This document shows positions 8,414 through 16,687 of a DNA stretch of 64,000 nt, in pieces; positions within the stretch are counted from its first letter, which is position 1; each line of letters starts with the position of its first letter. The position numbers and the translations under genes were made by a program. Location of the stretch: positions 17,158 to 81,157 of the forward strand of contig JAHRFD010000018.1 of NCBI GenBank assembly GCA_020882975.1, written 5' to 3'. Under the pieces are notes generated by a model. It ran no database searches. It was not told the DNA's origin and worked only from the letters and a program-made list of their open reading frames with translations. This DNA is from Microcoleus sp. EPA2. Its GTDB lineage: Bacteria; Cyanobacteriota; Cyanobacteriia; Cyanobacteriales; Microcoleaceae.

Positions 8414-9406
8414 ATGTTTGTACTGCTAGCTCGAATTCTATTTCTATTCCTGTTGTTCTCACTAATCAAATCTTGGTGGGATCAGTCAGGAGGCAAAGAC
8501 AATCCATTATTAGACCGGTTGCGTGTCTTATTGCTGATCAGCCTTTTGCTGCTGGCCTTTTTTGCCCCCGACACCCCCGTCGGAGCAGCGATTTTTGGTC
8601 TCATAGCTTTCTTCTTTAAGCCGCTAGGTTTTTCGATTACGTTGCTGGTGATTGCATCGGCATTGATCACTAACGGAGGCATCCGCAACCCGGCACCGAG
8701 AATGATTCTGGCTGCGCTGCTAGTTTTGATTCTTTCGAGTATGCCAGTTGTGGCTTTGTGGTTCGCAGACCAAGCAGAACGGGAAGCCGCAGCGGCTGTC
8801 CACACAACTTGCTGCGACGAAACTGCTGCGGCCATTGTCCTGTTGGGTAAGGGCACGACTCAGCCACATATCCCCAACCGGGTGTCTATTCAATTGACAG
8901 ATACAGGCAATCGCTTGCCCTATGCTGCGGTGCTTTACAGGAAGCAATTAGCACCTTTGGTCATCGTTACCGCAGGGCCTAGACCGGAGTTAGAGAATTA
9001 TACTGGCGAAGCGAAGGATATCCAAACTTTGCTGGCAAGCAACATGGGTGTTCCTCGCAGTAGCATTATTCTCGACGAGAACGGTAGGAACATACGCACC
9101 AGCGCTGAAGAAGTCAGAAAAATTTTAGATAGTCGGGGCGTGGAACGGAAGGTACTGCTGGTTACTTCTGCGATTCAGATGCGCCGTGCTAGCCTAGCTT
9201 TTGCTGATGTGGGAATCCGAGTGATTCCGAGAGCTACGGATTTCTACACTTTTCAACCCACATCAGGAGGAAAGTCGAGGCTGCGTATAGATGCGGCTGA
9301 TTTTCTGCCCAGCGCAGAAGCTTTGGTAACTACGACGCGAGTATTCGATGAATATCTTGGGTCTTTTTATTACTTTTTGCGTGGCTGGCTGGCTCCTAGC
9401 GCCTAA
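8414..9406 (+). CDS. YdcF/ElyC-like DUF218 membrane protein
   Basis: 330 aa. Hydrophobic segments at about 4-20, 36-52, 57-78 and 92-112 place the N-terminus in the membrane. A DUF218 domain follows (about 125-325) with AAIVLLGKG, LVIVTAGPRPE, ILDENGRNIRTSAEEV and VLLVTSAIQMRRA, the blocks expected for YdcF/SanA/ElyC proteins. E. coli ElyC and SanA act in envelope integrity and lipid-carrier metabolism; that role is only a guess here. The start is the first ATG, 7 nt before an overlapping out-of-frame ATG. Single gene. Confidence 0.82.
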   Translation: MFVLLARILFLFLLFSLIKSWWDQSGGKDNPLLDRLRVLLLISLLLLAFFAPDTPVGAAIFGLIAFFFKPLGFSITLLVIASALITNGGIRNPAPRMILAALLVLILSSMPVVALWFADQAEREAAAAVHTTCCDETAAAIVLLGKGTTQPHIPNRVSIQLTDTGNRLPYAAVLYRKQLAPLVIVTAGPRPELENYTGEAKDIQTLLASNMGVPRSSIILDENGRNIRTSAEEVRKILDSRGVERKVLLVTSAIQMRRASLAFADVGIRVIPRATDFYTFQPTSGGKSRLRIDAADFLPSAEALVTTTRVFDEYLGSFYYFLRGWLAPSA

Positions 9407-9442
9407 AATGGCATCTAACGGTCACTGAGCGCAGGGGGACAC

Positions 9443-9793
9443 TCAACTTAGTCGAAGTGTCGAAGTGTGCTTAGCCCACAGTGACTGCTCCCCAGATTGG
9501 TTTAACATCTGACTAGAAGGAGACCTTTGTGGGGAGCTATATTTTCTCATACCGATCGGATCGCCGGCTGCTAAGTTGGCAACTAATAAAAACAGGACCC
9601 AAAAAATATTTGTTTCCCATCCAGGGGCTGGTGGTTTCTTGGCTGTTTCTACTGCTTTGACTGACTCGACGTTGACTTTGATGTCTAGTTTGCCTTCAAT
9701 CTCTTTGCCTTTGAGAACTCCGTCGTTGCAAACACCCTTAAATATCATGGGAGCTGGTTTTGCTGCTTCTGGTTTCGGTGCTTCGTCTGCCAT
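9443..9793 (-). CDS. Small single-pass membrane protein, unknown
   Basis: 116 aa from the ATG at 9793, chosen because AGGA lies 7 nt upstream and because the longer frame upstream is proline/arginine-rich noise. The N-terminus is Ala/Pro/Lys-rich (MADEAPKPEAAKPAP), followed by GVCNDGVLKGKEIEG and one transmembrane segment (NIFWVLFLLVANLAAGD, about residues 62-78). The last 30 residues are Ser-rich and encoded by low-complexity DNA, so an ancestral stop may lie near residue 85. I do not recognise the family. Confidence 0.5.
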   Translation of the reverse strand: MADEAPKPEAAKPAPMIFKGVCNDGVLKGKEIEGKLDIKVNVESVKAVETAKKPPAPGWETNIFWVLFLLVANLAAGDPIGMRKYSSPQRSPSSQMLNQSGEQSLWAKHTSTLRLS

Positions 9794-10083
9794 TTTTGTG
9801 TCCTGATTTTGGTAGATACGGTTGGATAGTAATTTCTCAGTAGTTCGGGGGGTTTTCGGGAAGGATTCTGAATTGCGAATCGGAAAATTCCATTCCAGAA
9901 ATACCCCTACTCCTTGCCGAGGCTGAAAAATGACAACCTGAATGGGTTTCAAGCTGCTGCTGGTGGTTATTGGGTAACAACTTTGGCTTGAGGCTGCTAT
10001 TTATGTATCGGAAGCAAGGGTGGGTTTTTATGCAAATTACCGATTTTTATCAAAATTTTATTTAATAGTCGATGAATAAAATT

Positions 10084-10130
10084 GGAGGCAGAGCCTCCCG
10101 ATCTGCGTTACCAGGCTCAGTCTGGTAACG
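10084..10130. repeat. Two small palindromes upstream of the glutaminase gene
   Basis: GGAGGCAGAGCCTCC at 10084-10098 and an inverted repeat with arms CGTTACCAG and CTGGTAACG at 10106-10130. Such paired palindromes are dispersed in filamentous cyanobacteria. They lie in the frame of the glutaminase ORF but before its likely start. Confidence 0.65.
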
Positions 10131-10195
10131 AGTCGTCTTCGTTGTTGCTGTTTCCTGAATTTCCTCCCATCCCCCTTCCTTCCTGGAGGCATACT

Positions 10196-11122
10196 TTGAC
10201 CAAACCCACAAATAAACTATCTCGTCTGCAACCAGAGCAACTGCAAGCTTGGGCAACAGAGGCTATTAATCGCAGTCTGTCCGGTGAAATGCCAGGGTAC
10301 ATACCCCTGCTTGTTGAAGCCGATCCAAGTGAGTTTGCAGTACAAATTAGGTCAATTGATGGTGATTTTTTGGGCTTTGGTAAGGCCGATAAAATATTTC
10401 CGCTGATGAGCGTAGTCAAGCCATTTGTGCTGCTTTATCTGCTTTGTGAATTGGGTGAAACAGTGGTATTTGAGAGGGTTGGCTGCGAAGCTTCGGAACT
10501 GCCTTTTAATTCCCTGGCTCAACTGGAAATAGACCTGGGGAAGCCGAGAAATCCGATGATTAATAGCGGGGCGATCGCCCTGGCATCTCTGCTCCCTGGT
10601 GAAAATGCGGTTCTTCGCTGTCAAAACCTGTTGCTTTGGCTGAATCTCAAGGCAAATATTCAGTTATTTATGGATGAATTAATGTTAGATTCAGTGAGGG
10701 CAAATCCCAATCAAAATAATCGGAACCTGGCCTTAGAAATGCAAAATTCCGGTGTGATTCAAGATGCTGAAATTGCTTTGGAAACGTACAATCGGGTCTG
10801 TTGTTTGTCGGGAAATGTGGCTGCTTTGGCTAAGCTGGGAATGCTATTGGTCTCTAGGGGCGATCGCACCATGGCAGAACAGGGCCGAAATGTCAAAGCA
10901 TTGATGGCAACTTGTGGCTTATATCAAGCATCGGGGCGCTGGGCGTTGCAAGTAGGATTGCCTACGAAGTCGGGAGTTAGCGGGGCTGTATTGTCGGTGA
11001 TTCCGGGTGTAGGGGCGATCGCCTGTTACAGTCCGCCCCTAGACAAAGAGGGAAATTCTGTAGGTGGCTTATTTCTGTTGGAACGAATCGCGAAATCTTT
11101 GGGACTGAGTGTATTTGACTAG
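10196..11122 (+). CDS. glsA: Glutaminase
   Basis: 308 aa. Hydrolyses L-glutamine to glutamate and ammonia in the cytosol. The glutaminase (beta-lactamase-like serine hydrolase) signature is clear: SVVK near residue 70 is the S-x-x-K catalytic pair, followed by GCEASELPFNSL, NPMINSGAIAL and LSGNVAALAKLG blocks, ending in a Gly-rich C-terminal sheet (KSGVSGAVLSVIPGVGAIACYSPP). I chose the TTG at 10196 because GGAGG lies 7 nt before it and the length then fits the family (about 300-330 aa). The open frame runs back to another TTG at 10082, but that part encodes palindromic repeats. Single gene. Confidence 0.85.
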   Translation: MTKPTNKLSRLQPEQLQAWATEAINRSLSGEMPGYIPLLVEADPSEFAVQIRSIDGDFLGFGKADKIFPLMSVVKPFVLLYLLCELGETVVFERVGCEASELPFNSLAQLEIDLGKPRNPMINSGAIALASLLPGENAVLRCQNLLLWLNLKANIQLFMDELMLDSVRANPNQNNRNLALEMQNSGVIQDAEIALETYNRVCCLSGNVAALAKLGMLLVSRGDRTMAEQGRNVKALMATCGLYQASGRWALQVGLPTKSGVSGAVLSVIPGVGAIACYSPPLDKEGNSVGGLFLLERIAKSLGLSVFD

Positions 11123-11309
11123 ATAGGCTGAGCCTGGGATACCAAAAACCAGGCTTCTGGGTCAGGATTGGTGGAAAAACGAGAATTTTTGCAAGAAACC
11201 GGATTTTTGCGCGGGGAGGACTCAGGGAAAAGAGCTGTTGAGATGTAGACGGCCAACGGTAGAATGGACTGTGGAATATAGGTAATATAGAGCAGGAGAA
11301 CATTTTAGC

Positions 11310-11510
11310 GTGGCAATAGAAGTAGGACAAAAAGTTAAGGTGCGCCGTCTCAGAGATCGGATACCTGCAAATATCGTGAGCAAGTTGAAAACTAATCCAG
11401 TGGGTACTGTTGACGGTTTCAAAATGGTTGACGGCAGTGGAGTAGGGGTGGTTGTCAAGTTTGACGGTTTTGTGACTTGGTTTTTTGAAGACGAACTGGA
11501 AGCGGTTTAG
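11310..11510 (+). CDS. petP: Cytochrome b6f complex subunit PetP
   Basis: 66 aa, GTG start with AGGAGA about 11 nt upstream. The pattern VGQKVKVRRLRDR, GTVDGFKMVDGSGVG and TWFFEDELEAV is typical of the cyanobacterial PetP (DUF2862) small SH3-like protein. PetP is a peripheral cytoplasmic-side subunit of the thylakoid b6f complex and influences linear electron flow. It stands alone here. A GAAGGAAGAAGGAAGAA repeat begins 2 nt after the stop codon. Confidence 0.9.
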   Translation: MAIEVGQKVKVRRLRDRIPANIVSKLKTNPVGTVDGFKMVDGSGVGVVVKFDGFVTWFFEDELEAV

Positions 11511-11511
11511 C

Positions 11512-12120
11512 AGAAGGAAGAAGGAAGAAAAACCCCCTAACCCCACGGCGGTTTCATTCTGGAAAAAACGAGCGCTCGGTAGGGGTAGTGCCCCCGTGCC
11601 TACCCCCCCACCAACCATTTTCCGTCATTTCAGAGATTGGGGCAGCCACGGGGGGCGGCCCCTACAAGAGCAATGTTACAGCCCTGGGGTAGTGGATGGT
11701 GCGTGCCTACCCCCCCCACCAACCATTTTCGGTCATTTCAGAGATTGGGGCAGCCACGGGGGGCGGCCCCTACAAGAGAATGAAACCGCCGGGCATCCAG
11801 GGCTGTTTCATTCTCAGGAAAACGATGATTTTGTAGGGGTAGTGCCCCCGTGCCTACCCCCCCACCAACCATTTTCGGTCATTTCAGAGATTGGGGCAGC
11901 CACGGGGGGCGGCCCCTACAAGAGAATGAAACCGCCGGGCCCCCCACCGACCACTTGCCGTCATTTCAGGCATAGGGGCAGCCACGGGGGACAGCCCCTA
12001 CAAGAGCAATGTTACAGCCGATCCCATAACCCCCTGCCCTCCCAAGGGGGGATGGGGGAAAGGAAGAAGAACTCCACTCCCCCACTCCATCTGAAAGTTG
12101 CGGTTAAATGTTAAATAGTA
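11512..12120. repeat. Repeat-filled intergenic region, four G/C-rich units
   Basis: About 630 bp without a credible gene. A unit of about 70 bp containing CCAACCATTTTCGGTCATTT, CAGAGATTGGGGCAGCCACG and GGGGGCGGCCCCTACAAGAG recurs at about 11599-11671, 11707-11779 and 11853-11926, with a diverged copy at about 11941-12006. Pieces containing GAATGAAACCGCC link them and reappear near 45118. It begins with a GAAGGAAG repeat at 11513. The open frame across it (11485-12114) is made only of repeat translation and is not called. Confidence 0.85.
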
Positions 12121-12143
12121 AGCTTTGGCAGTGAGAACAGAAA

Positions 12144-13238
12144 ATGGCTTTGATTTTGACATTTTTGGGCAAAGGCGGCACTGGCCGCAGCACGATCGCG
12201 ATCGCAACTGCTAAAAAATATGCGGCTCAAGGCAAGCGAGTTCTGCTGCTGAGTCAAGATCCAGGACCGGGATTGGGGATTTTGCTGGGAACTCCCCTAA
12301 CTTCCACCCCCCAGGAAATCAGCTCGAATTTCAAAGCAGTTCAGGTGCAAAGCGCACCGCTGCTGGAACGTAGATGGGACGAGGTTAAACAACTGGAAGC
12401 CCAATATGTCCGCACACCCTTTTTCAAGCAGATTTATGGCCAAGAATTGGGGGTGTTGCCGGGAATGGACAGCGCCTTAGCCCTGAATGAACTTCGGGAA
12501 TATGACGATAGCAAACAATATGATGCGATCGTTTATGACGGTACCGGCGGCATGGATACGCTGCGGATGCTGGGAATGCCGGAAATTCTGAGTTGGTACA
12601 TCCGCCGATTCCGTAAAGCTTTGGTAGATTCCGATTTGGGTAAAGCTTTGTCGCCGTTTATTCAACCGGTGGTGAGTACGGTGTTGACTGTGGATATGTC
12701 GGGGGACAATGCCACTAAGTCTACTCAACAAGTCGATAATTTTTTGGATAAAGGCAAGGAAATCTTGGCAAATCCAAACCGCGCGGCGGCTTATTTGGTG
12801 ACGACTGGCGATGCAAGTGCGATCGCCACAGCCCGCTATCTGTGGGGAAGTTCTCAACAGGTTGGTTTGACTGTCGGCGGTGTGATTGTCAATCAAGCAT
12901 CGGTGACAGAAACTCTGGCGGCTGATTTTGCTCCTTTGACAGCAGTTGCGGTGCCTGCCCATAGCGATCATAATTGGCAAGGGCTAATTGACGCTTTGCC
13001 AGATTTTGCTGAGGCGACAAGTGCTCCTAAGCCGATCGAGATTAATATTGCACAGCGTCAAGTTAGTTTATTTTTGCCCGGATTTGACAAGAAAGAAATT
13101 AAATTGATTCAATCGGGGCCAGAAGTGACGATCGAAGCAGGAGATCAGCGGCGCAATATTTTGTTACCTCCACAGCTAACTGGAAAATCTGTGACAGGGG
13201 CTAAGTTCTTGAATAGTTACTTGATTGTGTCTTTTTAG
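12144..13238 (+). CDS. Get3d-like ArsA/TRC40 ATPase with C-terminal alpha-crystallin domain
   Basis: 364 aa. The N-terminus is a SIMIBI-class ATPase: P-loop GKGGTGRSTIAIATA at residues 9-23, AIVYDGTGGMDTLRML as switch/Walker B region, and VGGVIVNQASV late in the fold. The last ~75 residues (QRQVSLFLPGFDKKEIKLIQ to the end) match an alpha-crystallin/HSP20-like beta domain. This architecture is that of Get3d, the Get3 paralogue of cyanobacteria and plastids, thought to handle hydrophobic clients. The signature lysine of the deviant Walker A (GKGG) is kept, but the second lysine position is Arg (GRS rather than GKT/S). Single gene; no clear Shine-Dalgarno site. Confidence 0.8.
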   Translation: MALILTFLGKGGTGRSTIAIATAKKYAAQGKRVLLLSQDPGPGLGILLGTPLTSTPQEISSNFKAVQVQSAPLLERRWDEVKQLEAQYVRTPFFKQIYGQELGVLPGMDSALALNELREYDDSKQYDAIVYDGTGGMDTLRMLGMPEILSWYIRRFRKALVDSDLGKALSPFIQPVVSTVLTVDMSGDNATKSTQQVDNFLDKGKEILANPNRAAAYLVTTGDASAIATARYLWGSSQQVGLTVGGVIVNQASVTETLAADFAPLTAVAVPAHSDHNWQGLIDALPDFAEATSAPKPIEINIAQRQVSLFLPGFDKKEIKLIQSGPEVTIEAGDQRRNILLPPQLTGKSVTGAKFLNSYLIVSF

Positions 13239-13251
13239 CAGTAGATTACCT

Positions 13252-13400
13252 GAACCGCGAAGGAAGAACCCCCCTACCCCCCCCAAGGGGGGAAAGAAGA
13301 ACTTCTCCCAAGGGGTAAAGAAGAACTTCCCCCTTGGGGAAAAAAACTCCCCCAATGGGGGGAAAGAAAAAGATATAGCTCTTCCTTCGCGCTCTTTGTT
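13252..13400. repeat. C/G-tract repeats between genes
   Basis: The spacer holds GAAGGAAGAACCCCCC followed by alternating AAGAACTT, CCCCAAGGGG and GGGGAAAGAAGAA motifs, about five short C-tract/G-tract pairs. They can fold into hairpins but have no coding look. The sequence GAACCGCGAAGG at its start recurs after the next gene (about 14452). Confidence 0.65.
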
Positions 13401-13422
13401 TCTTCGCGGTTCGTTCAAAAAT

Positions 13423-14445
13423 ATGAATAAAAATATTGCTAAAAACTTTGTTTTCCGATTAATAACCTATCTAATTTTTCCCCTATTTATATCTGTAGGT
13501 AGTGCAGAAATGGTCTTACGGGTTGCTGGATACAAGCCATGGCAAACAGAAAATGTTGATGTTGCAGTTGAACCCAAAGGTAATTTTTTTACTAAGGATT
13601 CTGAACTTGGCTACAAGCATTTGCCAGGAACGTTTCAAGTAACACTTAACGGTAATTACTCATTTAATGCTACTCACTTAAACAATAGTTTAAGAATCAC
13701 GCACCCTCTGAATACTTACAAATTACCGTCAAAAAAACCAGAAGTTTGGATATTTGGCTGTTCTTTTACCTACGGTTGGTCCTTGAATGACAGCGAAACC
13801 TATGCTTGGTTGCTACAGGAGAAATTACCACAATATGAAGTTGTCAATTTTGGTGTTAATGGCTATGGAACTATCCACTCGTTGATTCAGTTTAAACAAG
13901 CGCTTAAGCAAGGAAATAAACCGAAAATTGCTGTGATTGCCTATGCGGGTTTTCATGACAGACGCAATACTTTTTCGAGGGCGAGAAGAAAGCAATTGGC
14001 TGATTGGAATAAACTGGGTGTTTTGTTTCAGCCTGATGCTAGGTTGAATAAACAACAGGGTTTTACCTATACTATGGCACAACTTGAGTATCATGAGTTG
14101 CCGTTGATGCGGGTGTCGGCTTTAGTGAATTTTCTGGAGGTTAATTACAATCTATTTGAGGAGGAATTTTATAGAAGCCATGAGGTTTCTAAGGCAATTA
14201 TTGCAGAGTTTAACCGTTTGGCTAAGGCGAATGGGGTGAAGTTGGTGGTTGCGGGTATTAACCCTGGTTCTGCTAAAATGTTGGCGGAGTTGAATGGGGA
14301 GGGTATTGCGACTGTGGATATTTCTGTTGATTTGAAAATACCGGCTAATAATAATTTACCTCATGATTTGCATCCAAGTGCGATCGCTAATCGGCAATAT
14401 GCAGAAAAGTTGGAAGGTTTTTTACAAGCTAATTTTTTAAATTAA
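13423..14445 (+). CDS. SGNH/GDSL-family hydrolase, probably membrane-anchored
   Basis: 340 aa from ATG 13423; the frame upstream is repeat translation. A hydrophobic segment at about 10-30 (FRLITYLIFPLFISVGSAEMVL) is a signal anchor. The SGNH blocks are visible: IFGCSFTYGWSLND (block I, catalytic Ser), NFGVNGYGT (Gly/Asn blocks) and DLHPSAIANRQYAE (Asp-x-x-His, block V). It is likely a periplasmic or outer-face esterase or acyltransferase acting on glycans or lipids. The next two genes are polytopic membrane proteins on the same strand, so a role in surface-polysaccharide modification is inferred. Confidence 0.8.
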   Translation: MNKNIAKNFVFRLITYLIFPLFISVGSAEMVLRVAGYKPWQTENVDVAVEPKGNFFTKDSELGYKHLPGTFQVTLNGNYSFNATHLNNSLRITHPLNTYKLPSKKPEVWIFGCSFTYGWSLNDSETYAWLLQEKLPQYEVVNFGVNGYGTIHSLIQFKQALKQGNKPKIAVIAYAGFHDRRNTFSRARRKQLADWNKLGVLFQPDARLNKQQGFTYTMAQLEYHELPLMRVSALVNFLEVNYNLFEEEFYRSHEVSKAIIAEFNRLAKANGVKLVVAGINPGSAKMLAELNGEGIATVDISVDLKIPANNNLPHDLHPSAIANRQYAEKLEGFLQANFLN

Positions 14446-14529
14446 GTTAACGAACCGCGAAGGCGCTAAGGGTACGAAGGAAGAGGGAAGAGGAGGTTTG
14501 GGTGTTGTTTATTTGGGGTGGCTAGGTTT

Positions 14530-16680
14530 ATGAGGTTATTTGATTGGGTTTTTTTTAAGTGGAGTCGCAAGTCTGTGGGTGATGGGTTTTTCCTGTTGTT
14601 ACTTGTGGGGGTGACGGTTGTAGTAACGTCAATTTATGTTTCTAGCGAACGTACTTTTTATTGGTGGGATTATGCTGGTTATAATAATGCTACAGTCGAA
14701 CTTGTTAAGTCTTTTCGGGAATCGCCAGATCAGGCATTACGTGCAGTTATAGAATCGCTGGCTAAGGAGAAGAATCTTTTGATTTCGTTGCCTTTAGTGC
14801 CGTTTTTGCTATTGTTTGGTGATTCTAGGTTGAGTTATATTCTTAGTGTATCTCTGATTTATGTGTTGCCGTTTCGTTTGTTGTTGGGGGGGATTTGTGC
14901 TAAGCTAATTCTTTTCGAGCCGCGCCTGGTGTTTTGGTCAACTGTAGCGATTAGTTTGCTGATTCCGATGAGTTGGATTCCGACTTTACGCGGATATCTG
15001 GATACTGGTGGTTGTGTTTTTTTAGCTTTGGCAACTTTAGTTTATCTGCATGATGTTAAGCTAAAATATTGGTGGCAAATTCTGTTGATTGGCGGTTCGC
15101 TGGCTATGGCGATTTTGTTTCGGCGACATTTTGCTTATAGTGCGATCGCCTTTTTTGGGGCTGCTATACTTCAGTATTTAATCGACTTTATTTTAACCTA
15201 TAGAACTAGGCCAAGTCAAGCTATATTTTTGTTGTTAATTTCTGGGGTTAAGTTGGGTTTGATTGCGGCAACTAGCTTGGCTGTTTTAATGCTGGTGGCT
15301 GGAGATTTTACTCGCAGTGCTCTGACGGTTGATTACCGCAATTTATATTTGGCTTGGAGTTTGTCGGTTCCTGATATTTTAACTCGTTATGCTTCTTTTT
15401 ACGGTTTGGGAACTTGGCTGTTGGTTGTGATTGGTTTTTCGGCGGGAATGATGAGGGGGATTCTGGTTGGTGAGGCTGTGGTTTTTGTTGGGATATTTGG
15501 GGTTTTGTCACTGATTGCATGGCTGTTGGTCTTGCGTTATGGCTATTTGCACTATACAATTCATGTTACACCGATCGCACTTTTAGGGTTATCGGCATTT
15601 TTCTGGACAAGTTGGCTGACACTCCAAGGCAAAGTTCGATATTTGATGCTGGGTGTAGCTGGTTTGTATCTGACTGTGAATGCAGTTTTGGGGTTGATTC
15701 CGCTGAAGTTTGATTTTTCTGCGCTGTTTGTGGCTAGTTTTCGGCCTTTAGTGCGATCGGATTATGGCGAAGTGGTAAAGTTAGTTGAGTTTCTGAGAAA
15801 AATTGCGCCCAATCAGGAACCAATTTATATTGCTGGTGCTTCTAATAGTTTTAATGCTAATATTCTTAAACAAGCTAACCGTAAATTGAACCCGCCGGAG
15901 GGTTGGTGGAAATTAAACACTCTTGGTAGGCCATTAATTGACTCTCGCGATACTTACCCACTACCGGAGTTGTTGATGTCGCAATATGTGGTGGTTGCTA
16001 CGCCTTTTCAGCAGGTGTTGCTGAGTGATGAACAGGTTTTGCGCCCAGGGGAACAAGATGTTGTTAAAGTTGTCTATGATGCTTTTACTCAAAATTGGGA
16101 AATTTCCCGTGATTTTGAGCTTTTACCCGAACAGTTTCAGCTAGAAAATGGTGTCATAGTCAGAGTTTACCGGAGAATGCGCCCAAGTGCGATCGCGACA
16201 GCCATCAAAACCCTTCACGCTATGCAGCAGCAAATAGGCGAAAAACCAGGCACTCAATTAGATTGGATCAGCTTAAATCAGTCTGTTTATACCAGCCCTA
16301 ATTATTCTGTTACCAAAGAAGCTCATAACTTATATCATATTGTAACTCATCCCATTAAAAATTCCCAGCAAATTGATACATCATTTTTATATTTAGGTTC
16401 CCTTTCCGCAAAAAATACAATCCTAGGCCAACTTAATTTACCTAACAAACAATGTCAGGGAGTTTCCCTGCGGTTGACTTTGTGGAACAATCAAGGTAAA
16501 TTAATCAACTCCAGTGAAACAGTTTATAATTCAACTGCTTTACCCAAATTAAATCTATTAGTTGAAGGAAAAAATCCCAATTATTTACTCCTTGAGGTAT
16601 TCAGTACCAATAAACAAGACTTAACCAACCAATGTCAACTGGAAATTAACAATTTAGCCATATCAACTCAAAAAAGTTGA
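14530..16680 (+). CDS. Polytopic membrane protein, GT39/PMT-like glycosyltransferase candidate
   Basis: 716 aa from ATG 14530; a GTG at 14518 is an alternative start. About ten transmembrane segments fill residues 15-400, with an acidic loop after the first one (YWWDYAGYNNAT) as in GT-C enzymes of the PMT/ArnT type. The rest, about 400-716, is a soluble domain, probably periplasmic (REDTYPLPELL, QCQLEINNLA near the end). GT-C membership is inferred from topology and the loop, not from a full motif set. The next gene starts 7 bp downstream, so the two are probably co-transcribed. Confidence 0.65.
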   Translation: MRLFDWVFFKWSRKSVGDGFFLLLLVGVTVVVTSIYVSSERTFYWWDYAGYNNATVELVKSFRESPDQALRAVIESLAKEKNLLISLPLVPFLLLFGDSRLSYILSVSLIYVLPFRLLLGGICAKLILFEPRLVFWSTVAISLLIPMSWIPTLRGYLDTGGCVFLALATLVYLHDVKLKYWWQILLIGGSLAMAILFRRHFAYSAIAFFGAAILQYLIDFILTYRTRPSQAIFLLLISGVKLGLIAATSLAVLMLVAGDFTRSALTVDYRNLYLAWSLSVPDILTRYASFYGLGTWLLVVIGFSAGMMRGILVGEAVVFVGIFGVLSLIAWLLVLRYGYLHYTIHVTPIALLGLSAFFWTSWLTLQGKVRYLMLGVAGLYLTVNAVLGLIPLKFDFSALFVASFRPLVRSDYGEVVKLVEFLRKIAPNQEPIYIAGASNSFNANILKQANRKLNPPEGWWKLNTLGRPLIDSRDTYPLPELLMSQYVVVATPFQQVLLSDEQVLRPGEQDVVKVVYDAFTQNWEISRDFELLPEQFQLENGVIVRVYRRMRPSAIATAIKTLHAMQQQIGEKPGTQLDWISLNQSVYTSPNYSVTKEAHNLYHIVTHPIKNSQQIDTSFLYLGSLSAKNTILGQLNLPNKQCQGVSLRLTLWNNQGKLINSSETVYNSTALPKLNLLVEGKNPNYLLLEVFSTNKQDLTNQCQLEINNLAISTQKS

Positions 16681-16687
16681 ACCGTCA

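Noticed and set aside
11485..12114. 209-aa open frame after petP
   Set aside because: It overlaps the petP end and its sequence is the translation of tandem G/C-rich repeats (SHGGRPLQE three times); no domain, no ribosome site.
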